Shown one piece after another: positions 58,599-64,000 of a stretch of 64,000 bases of DNA; the first letter of the stretch is position 1, and each line of letters starts with the position of its first letter. The stretch lies in the NCBI GenBank assembly GCA_030512335.1, contig JAULSU010000001.1, positions 2,542,001 to 2,606,000 on the forward strand, written 5' to 3'. The DNA comes from Immersiella caudata (lineage: Eukaryota > Ascomycota > Sordariomycetes > Sordariales > Lasiosphaeriaceae). The translations under genes were made by a program, and so were the position numbers. The notes under the pieces are model-generated. The model ran no database searches. It was not told where the DNA came from and saw only the letters and a program-made list of their open reading frames with translations.

Positions 58599-59122
58599 TG
58601 GCTTGGTGTAGCACGATTTTTCGTTTGCGCTTTGCACAAGAGTAGATTTGAAGCGTTTGATGGTCTGGGAATCAATCATTATCTTGCTTGTCCTAGGCTG
58701 ATAGCTCAGCTGCCTCCTAGCCTGGGCCTCAGGTGTGACGGTGCAGGGGGTGCAGGGGACTGCTCAAGTTTGTGGGGCTTTCAAGCCCCACCAAACGCGA
58801 CACCGACGCGCTGGACTTGGAGCAGCAAAACCGCGTTCCATTTCCAAAGTACTCGACGACGGCACGAAGAACGTCCATTTTCTACCATACAGCATATGCG
58901 AGGCATATACCTTAGCATACCTTCTTTCTTCTCTGTTCATTATATTCCTATCAGGCTCTCATATATAGTGGTACGGCAATTTGGCACCGTACCCACCGCA
59001 CATCGAAGACCAGTTCTTTCATTTTATCGCAGCTTGAGCTGTGGATACATCGTGTGGGAGATGTGACGACCACGATTGGGGAACAAGGGAAATACTCTAC
59101 TGCGACAGCCCTTACTGCCATC
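58599..59122. promoter_or_regulatory. Shared divergent promoter, DCTN2 / RTC4-like
   Basis: 524 bp between start codons. TATATAG near 58961-58967 may serve the + gene. Nothing else seen. Confidence 0.5.
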
Positions 59123-60835
59123 ATGCCTAGGGCGCAGGTTACGAGTGCAGCTGCCCGCAGAACGGGACTAAGCAGGCATCAGGCCGTCCCACCGCTGCTC
59201 TCAGTCTTTAAGAACGACGACAAAGATAAGGAAAGCGACATCGAGGACCCTGCGCCTAGGCGAGAAGAGCCTGCAGTCGACGCGCCACCATTGGAGGATT
59301 CGGATAGCAGCGATGGGCTTCCAGGCAGAGGGGACATTCAGCGGAGCCAGTTCCGGAGCCAGTTCGTCAGACCCCCCAGATATTACCCTCGCAGGACAAA
59401 CAACGACGATGAACAAACAGCGGGAATCAGTTCCCCTGCAAGATACACCCTGGCTACGAAGAACTCGGCGCGTTCATCAAGGAGGGATGCCGGAACGAAA
59501 GCAGAGGAGTCAACAGAGACACCATCAGAGAAGGCGTCGGAGGAGTCATCATACAAGGAAGACCCAGATCAAACTGTTAAGGAGGAGAGAGAGGCGCTGG
59601 GAGCACACTTCAATGACAACCTCGACCAGGCCTTCGCAAAAAATGCTGAGCAAAGAACAGTTCAATGCAAAAAGAGGATCACATTCGGCAGGGCACCCTA
59701 TAGGCCTTTGTCAACAATATCTCCTACAGGGAGAGTAAGTCCTAACAAGGAGTTCATGACCCCTAAAGAGCTTTCACCACAGAAGGACTGTGGGACGCCA
59801 TCTACCAAGAGAACATTGCAGTTGCCCGGTGCAACACCCAAAACGAAGACTAGTTCCCAGGAGGGTACCGTCACTTCCAGCAGACGGTTGAAGGTACCCA
59901 ATTCGCCTACCAAAATAAATGAGGAGGGGCCTTCACACTCTAAGAGGAAGCTCGAAGGTTCTGTGGAGAGACAGGCTTCCAAGCACGCTCGCCCGAGAAA
60001 GGCAAAGCCTGAGCCGGAGCCGGAGCCAGCACTGCGGCCAGTCCTGAAGATCCCGGAACTGTTTTCATCATCGTTCGAATTTGGGGAAGACAGCGCTTTC
60101 CTGGACGACGTTGAAGAAACCCTTCCAGCCTGTACAAACCGCTCTTTTTCACCGCTATCCGAGGCTACAACCCCAACATCAAGCCGCCCTATGTGTCCCA
60201 TGTGCGATGAGGTGGTGGATGTTGCACTCCTTGCCCAGTTCAAGGCAAAAAGGCGCCACATGACACTCCAGGAAGAACAACAATTCTGTGTGCTACACAA
60301 AAGGGCCTCGGCAAAGAAGGCATGGTTGGACAATGGGTATCCTGATATCAGCTGGAGCGGGCTGGAGGCAAGAATAAATAAGCAGCACAGGTTTTTGAGG
60401 GAAATTTTGGAAGGCGGCAGGTCTCATTTTGGCGAGATATTCAGAGAGAAGGTGAAGACGGGGCAGAACAAGACGCTTCTCAAGTCTGAAGAGAGCCTGA
60501 CCCCTGGGTACTACGGCGGCCGGGGTCTCAGGGCTATGTCCGAGAATCTCGTCAACAAGTTCTCCTCGCTGTTGCGAAGACGAGCTGTCGAGGACAGGCT
60601 GGTTTCGGCAAGAGGTCACACGGCTTACGTGCAGTCGGTTCTCGTCCCCGAGCTGACGGTTCGGCTCATCATGGAGGATATGCAAGTCGACGCAGAGGAG
60701 GCCAGATCGATCATGGCGACAAGTAAATGGGTGGGCGAGCTTCTGAACGAGGAGGTAGCTGATATTGTCTTGGGTGAGGACGAGGAGGAATCGGGCTCTG
60801 AGTTGTCTTCTTGTCCGGACACTGACGGTCCTTGA
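59123..60835 (+). CDS. RTC4: RTC4-like domain protein
   Basis: Single exon, 570 aa from the ATG at 59123 (MPRAQVTSAAARRTGLSRHQ). The first two thirds are disordered, rich in Ser/Pro/Lys/Glu, with a poly-EP run (KPEPEPEPA) near residues 295-305. The C-terminal third, about 355-555, is the RTC4-like domain: MCPMCDEVVD, MTLQEEQQFCVLHKR, YPDISWSGLEARI, TPGYYGGRGLRAMSENLVNK and the end VPELTVRLIMEDM. In yeast, Rtc4 was named from a screen on telomere capping; its molecular role is unclear. The CPMC pair may bind a metal with the later CVLH, which is inference. The tail after the domain is acidic. Confidence 0.88.
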   Translation: MPRAQVTSAAARRTGLSRHQAVPPLLSVFKNDDKDKESDIEDPAPRREEPAVDAPPLEDSDSSDGLPGRGDIQRSQFRSQFVRPPRYYPRRTNNDDEQTAGISSPARYTLATKNSARSSRRDAGTKAEESTETPSEKASEESSYKEDPDQTVKEEREALGAHFNDNLDQAFAKNAEQRTVQCKKRITFGRAPYRPLSTISPTGRVSPNKEFMTPKELSPQKDCGTPSTKRTLQLPGATPKTKTSSQEGTVTSSRRLKVPNSPTKINEEGPSHSKRKLEGSVERQASKHARPRKAKPEPEPEPALRPVLKIPELFSSSFEFGEDSAFLDDVEETLPACTNRSFSPLSEATTPTSSRPMCPMCDEVVDVALLAQFKAKRRHMTLQEEQQFCVLHKRASAKKAWLDNGYPDISWSGLEARINKQHRFLREILEGGRSHFGEIFREKVKTGQNKTLLKSEESLTPGYYGGRGLRAMSENLVNKFSSLLRRRAVEDRLVSARGHTAYVQSVLVPELTVRLIMEDMQVDAEEARSIMATSKWVGELLNEEVADIVLGEDEEESGSELSSCPDTDGP

Positions 60836-63227
60836 CCTTGGCCTCACGTTGCACTGGAGGCATGGCGCTCCTACTCGCATGGGGTGCGGGACTGCAACTG
60901 TCTGTTAGGGCGTTGGTCGAGAGTGAACCTGCTGTAAGTCAGTCTGAGCTTCGGGTAGCGTTCGCCAGCATAAATGGCAGCATGGCGACCCTCTTCGGGT
61001 GGTGATCACTTTCATCCGATATCCGACGGATTGCGTCACATCCTAGGACTCCCGTTCGAGGCATGAGCGGTTTCAGGTGAAATCTCAACATCGCGACCTC
61101 ATTGCGACCAGAGATCACACGTGGATGGATCCGGAGAATATCCCGGTATCTTCCCAACGACTGACACATTGGGTAATGATGACTCGGTCTCCCGGTGACA
61201 AATAGAGATGGCAATCTCCCAGATTGCACGTCATGGGCCGAACGGGTTTTCTTCCCCTTCGACAAATCGGATAACTTGACGTCGGGGAGGGTGTCTCCTT
61301 TCCCCTGAAACCAGCACAGAAAACCCTAACCCCCCACATCGAACTTCAAGATCCACCCCAGACCTCTCTCGGTCTAGGTGACACGGCGCTGTGATCAAAC
61401 GCAAACACGTGCTGGTGAATCTTTCTTTGACTCGGTTGGGCCGCTCAGATGATTATCTAATGTTTAATACCATCTGCAAGGACTTGCAGCGCAACGTGGT
61501 GAGCCTGAGACTTGCCATTGAACAGGACAATTGAAACGGGGATGCGGAGCGCGGCTCCCAAGGGTCATTGTGCAATGTCCACATGGTTTTGGATGTGGGG
61601 AGCTTGGCGGTCCGCTCTAGAGTGGTGGTTTCGGGGTTGGTTCGAGGGATGGTCTGGGTACGTAGCTACTTTGTGTAGTATTTACCCTAGAGGGTGGGGT
61701 GGATGGGCTGGCAGGGCTACATTCTAGCAGCTTGAGAGCAGCCTCGTCAGACAGAGGAATCCGATGAGAGTGTCTTCACAGTAGACCATGACTGCCTTTG
61801 TTGGCGCACCAGTCAAAATCTCGCGCACGGCTCACATTCTGGCACTCCAGCGTCAGATCGGCCTGGGGTCCTGAGGCTGAAAGGGATGCAAGCTGCAGCT
61901 CATCCAATTCGCCACTGGAGGGCGATGTGGAGAGGGGATGCCATCTGGTGCGTGCTCTGCTTCAAGCTCGCTCCTAAAAACACATCGACCTGCATGTGCT
62001 TTGTCTCTGGATGGCTAGTACCATAGCTGCGCAGCGGAGGGGCAGCCGCTCTGGGACAAAAAGGGAAAGGAGCAGTATTTATGTCGGGACACTGGAGCTT
62101 GAGCTAGCTGTCGAGAGAGTTTGATGCTGGGCCCTTGAAAATAGATATATGCGAGCAATAGCGTCTCCCGCAGGTCCATGAAATGGAGATGCCCACACCT
62201 CAACCAGAGTCCGTGGTGGTTGGTCTCTGGCTCCACCCCGCGTGCTCGAATCCTAGCAATCCTAGACTCTTGACACCCACGACGCTGGAACATATGGTGA
62301 TCCATCCCGGCTCCTTTCAGGGTGCTTCCCCCACCGCGGGCGGAACCAGAGCGCATTACCCGTTGGCTACCACCCCCAGAGCACGGGCCTGAAGAGTATA
62401 CTCCCCGCTGTGGCAGACACCGAGGAGGACCAGCCACCAACGGTATTTTCACGGAGCTTTCAGTCTTGGAAATCACTCTGGGTCGAGATGTTGAGAGTCG
62501 TAACGGTTATCGAGTCCGCCAAAAATGGCAGAGCTCCCGAAGTCAAAGGGACGGAATCAGGTGGAGAACAATCTTGATGTGCAACCATTGAAACATGCCG
62601 CTGGACGGGGGGGGGAGGTTGACGCACCCTTTGGTTGCAGCGTCGCTACCGATCTTGGGCGGCGACGGGTGTGTACACGGGGAAAATAGCAGGCCGTCAT
62701 AGGGTGAGAAGGCTGCCATATTATCCTGCGGATGAACAGTTACGACGGGCTGGAAACGGAGACCGAGAGCTCCCTTGTAGGCACGTTGAAAACCCTCCGC
62801 ACGAGTTGAGCGGGTGGCAGCCGTGCGTAAGACTTTGAAGGTGGGCCGCCTCTCCGCAGTCCCGGCCCACGCAGCCCGTCCGCCTTGATGCTGGTTGTCT
62901 CAACCCACACACTTTTCGCCTAAGCCCATCATCGACACTTCGTCCAGTCATTGTTACCACCATTCCCATCACCGAAATCTCGCAGACGATTCGTGTCGGG
63001 ACAGCGCGCACGCTAGACACAGCCGACGGCGGGAAACAAAGCACCCAGAAGAGCCCTAGAAGACGCACCAAGACATACGTCCAGAGCCCGCAGCAACCCG
63101 ACCCAGCGAACCGCCTCGAGTCATTGAGATGACCTGAACACGCAACTTTGTCCCCCCTGATGTGGAATGGCTGTGGCCCATTAGCTAGTAGTTGGCTCTT
63201 TGATCGGCTCGGCTCCTGCTGGTGACA
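60836..63227. other. Long intergenic region upstream of the last gene
   Basis: 2.4 kb with no convincing gene on either strand. Open frames (for example - 62015-62476) lack family resemblance. G-rich runs occur near 62608-62616. Probably the extended promoter and leader of the gene starting at 63228, plus the 3' end of RTC4. Confidence 0.55.
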
Positions 63228-64000
63228 ATGGGCAAGAATGATGGCTCCCGCTTCAGCTCCATGACGAGCTCCAGCACCGATAGCGCGCGCTCCAACATCA
63301 CCGTGAAGCCACTCCCCTCGACACCTTCTGGCGCGTCCGCCGCATCCCCCAATGCTACTTCACGCAGCGCCTCCCACGGGTCGCGGAGGGCTGCCCCCTC
63401 ACGACTCAAGACGGATGAGAACAGCCAACTGACGAGGTGAGTTTGTTCTGGCGTTTCTACCGGCGCCGCCGCCGCTGTTGCTGCTACTGCTCTTCTTTCG
63501 CGATGCACCGTGCCGCCGCACCTATCCGAGACCTGCCCCATCCCCAAACACGAACTGACGGGTACTTGCGCCTGCTCTCTGCCAGATCCTTCAAGGATTC
63601 CGAGCCCCAGATCTCGCCCACCTCGGTGTCGGGATCGCGCCTCGCCCTGTCGCCCTCTTCCACCGCATCCACCGCCTCCCAGCACCGTATGAGCGACCAC
63701 CGCATGAGCGATCTGGCCGGCTACCGCCGCGACCTAGCCATCCTAGACTCCTCGGGCGGACGATCGCGGGACAACCACCAGACCAATCCCGCCTCGGGCT
63801 CTCTCAGTCACCAGATTGCGCCCTGGATGTTGTCGACGGGCGGGAGCACCGCCGGCTCCAGCACCTTCTACAACGATTCGACCGATAACTTGTCCATTAC
63901 TTCCCAGCTGTCGCCGGGCATCCGGGGCCTTACCTCGCGCCCGTCGCAGACCACGGCCGGAAGCAACGACTCTCCCGACGCTGCGTATTTCACAGACGAA
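63228..64000 (+). CDS. N-terminal part of probable adenylate cyclase, truncated by the window
   Basis: Exon 1 is 63228-63436; exon 2 starts at 63586 and runs off the end, so 208 residues are visible. They are Ser/Thr/Gly-rich and disordered. QIAPWMLSTGGS, STFYNDSTDNLSITSQLSPG and DAAYFTDE resemble the non-catalytic N-terminus of filamentous fungal adenylate cyclases (cyr1/acyA), which precedes the Ras-association, leucine-rich repeat, PP2C-like and cyclase domains. None of those domains is in the window, so the call rests on this tail alone. Another long disordered signalling protein is possible. The intron (149 nt, GTGAGT...GCCAG) keeps frame. The 2.4-kb upstream gap fits a regulated signalling gene. 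Confidence 0.5.

Noticed and set aside
62180..62260. B-box-like GCTCGAATCC
   Set aside because: No A box 30-60 nt upstream and no pairing ends.
1..64000. CRISPR arrays, rRNA genes, secondary-metabolite cluster or giant mobile element
   Set aside because: No regularly spaced repeats, no rRNA-like sequence, no PKS/NRPS/terpene genes and no transposase or tyrosine recombinase seen. Gene content is housekeeping.

Overview
The window reads as a gene-dense, euchromatic piece of a filamentous ascomycete chromosome, most likely a Sordariomycete. The signs are short introns (about 50-150 nt) with GTNNGT donors, CTAAC/CTGAC-like branch sites and YAG acceptors. Coding sequence is GC-rich at third positions, intergenic regions are short, and both strands are used. 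The gene set is typical fungal housekeeping. All exon models were built by eye: I chose splice sites that keep frame and restore family motifs, and each model given below sums to a whole number of codons.

Layout. 1-2.8 kb: mostly intergenic, with a broken tRNA-Gly-like sequence. 2.9-12.6 kb: a full-size ABCA-type transporter, then an NF-X1-type zinc-finger protein, both on +. 13.8-23.4 kb: a BEM46-type alpha/beta hydrolase (-), a LYAR-type nucleolar zinc-finger protein (+), and PEX10 (-) divergent from ERD1 (+). 24.3-31 kb: a disordered proline-rich protein, a 2EXR/RNase D-like locus that looks broken or fused, a PCD1-like Nudix CoA diphosphatase and a Ctr copper transporter. 32.8-43.6 kb: BNA1, an FAHD1-like hydrolase, a small coiled-coil protein, a small transposon-like inverted repeat, a PWI/SR splicing protein, EAF6 and a DPP5-like serine peptidase. 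44.4-58.6 kb: RAD21 cohesin (-), the PMR1 Golgi Ca/Mn ATPase (+), COG4 (+), a PSI-domain membrane protein (+), the molybdopterin synthase small subunit (-) and dynactin subunit 2 (-). 59-64 kb: an RTC4-like protein and the N-terminal part of what is probably adenylate cyclase, running off the window.

The genes do not form a single pathway or a biosynthetic cluster. Loose functional themes are Golgi and ER traffic and ion supply (ERD1, PMR1, COG4), peroxisome and CoA metabolism (PEX10, the PCD1-like protein), chromatin and chromosomes (EAF6, RAD21) and RNA processing (the PWI/SR protein, LYAR). Several pairs are divergent with short shared promoters (PEX10/ERD1, DCTN2/RTC4) or convergent with short gaps (Nudix/Ctr 164 bp, BNA1/FAHD1 91 bp).

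I found no clearly new multi-gene system. The most interesting items are the 2EXR/exonuclease locus at 26.9-28.0 kb, the tRNA-Gly relic at 1.8 kb, the 108-bp TA-flanked inverted-repeat element at 36.8 kb, and two genes (FAHD1-like, DPP5-like) whose alternative starts would change targeting.
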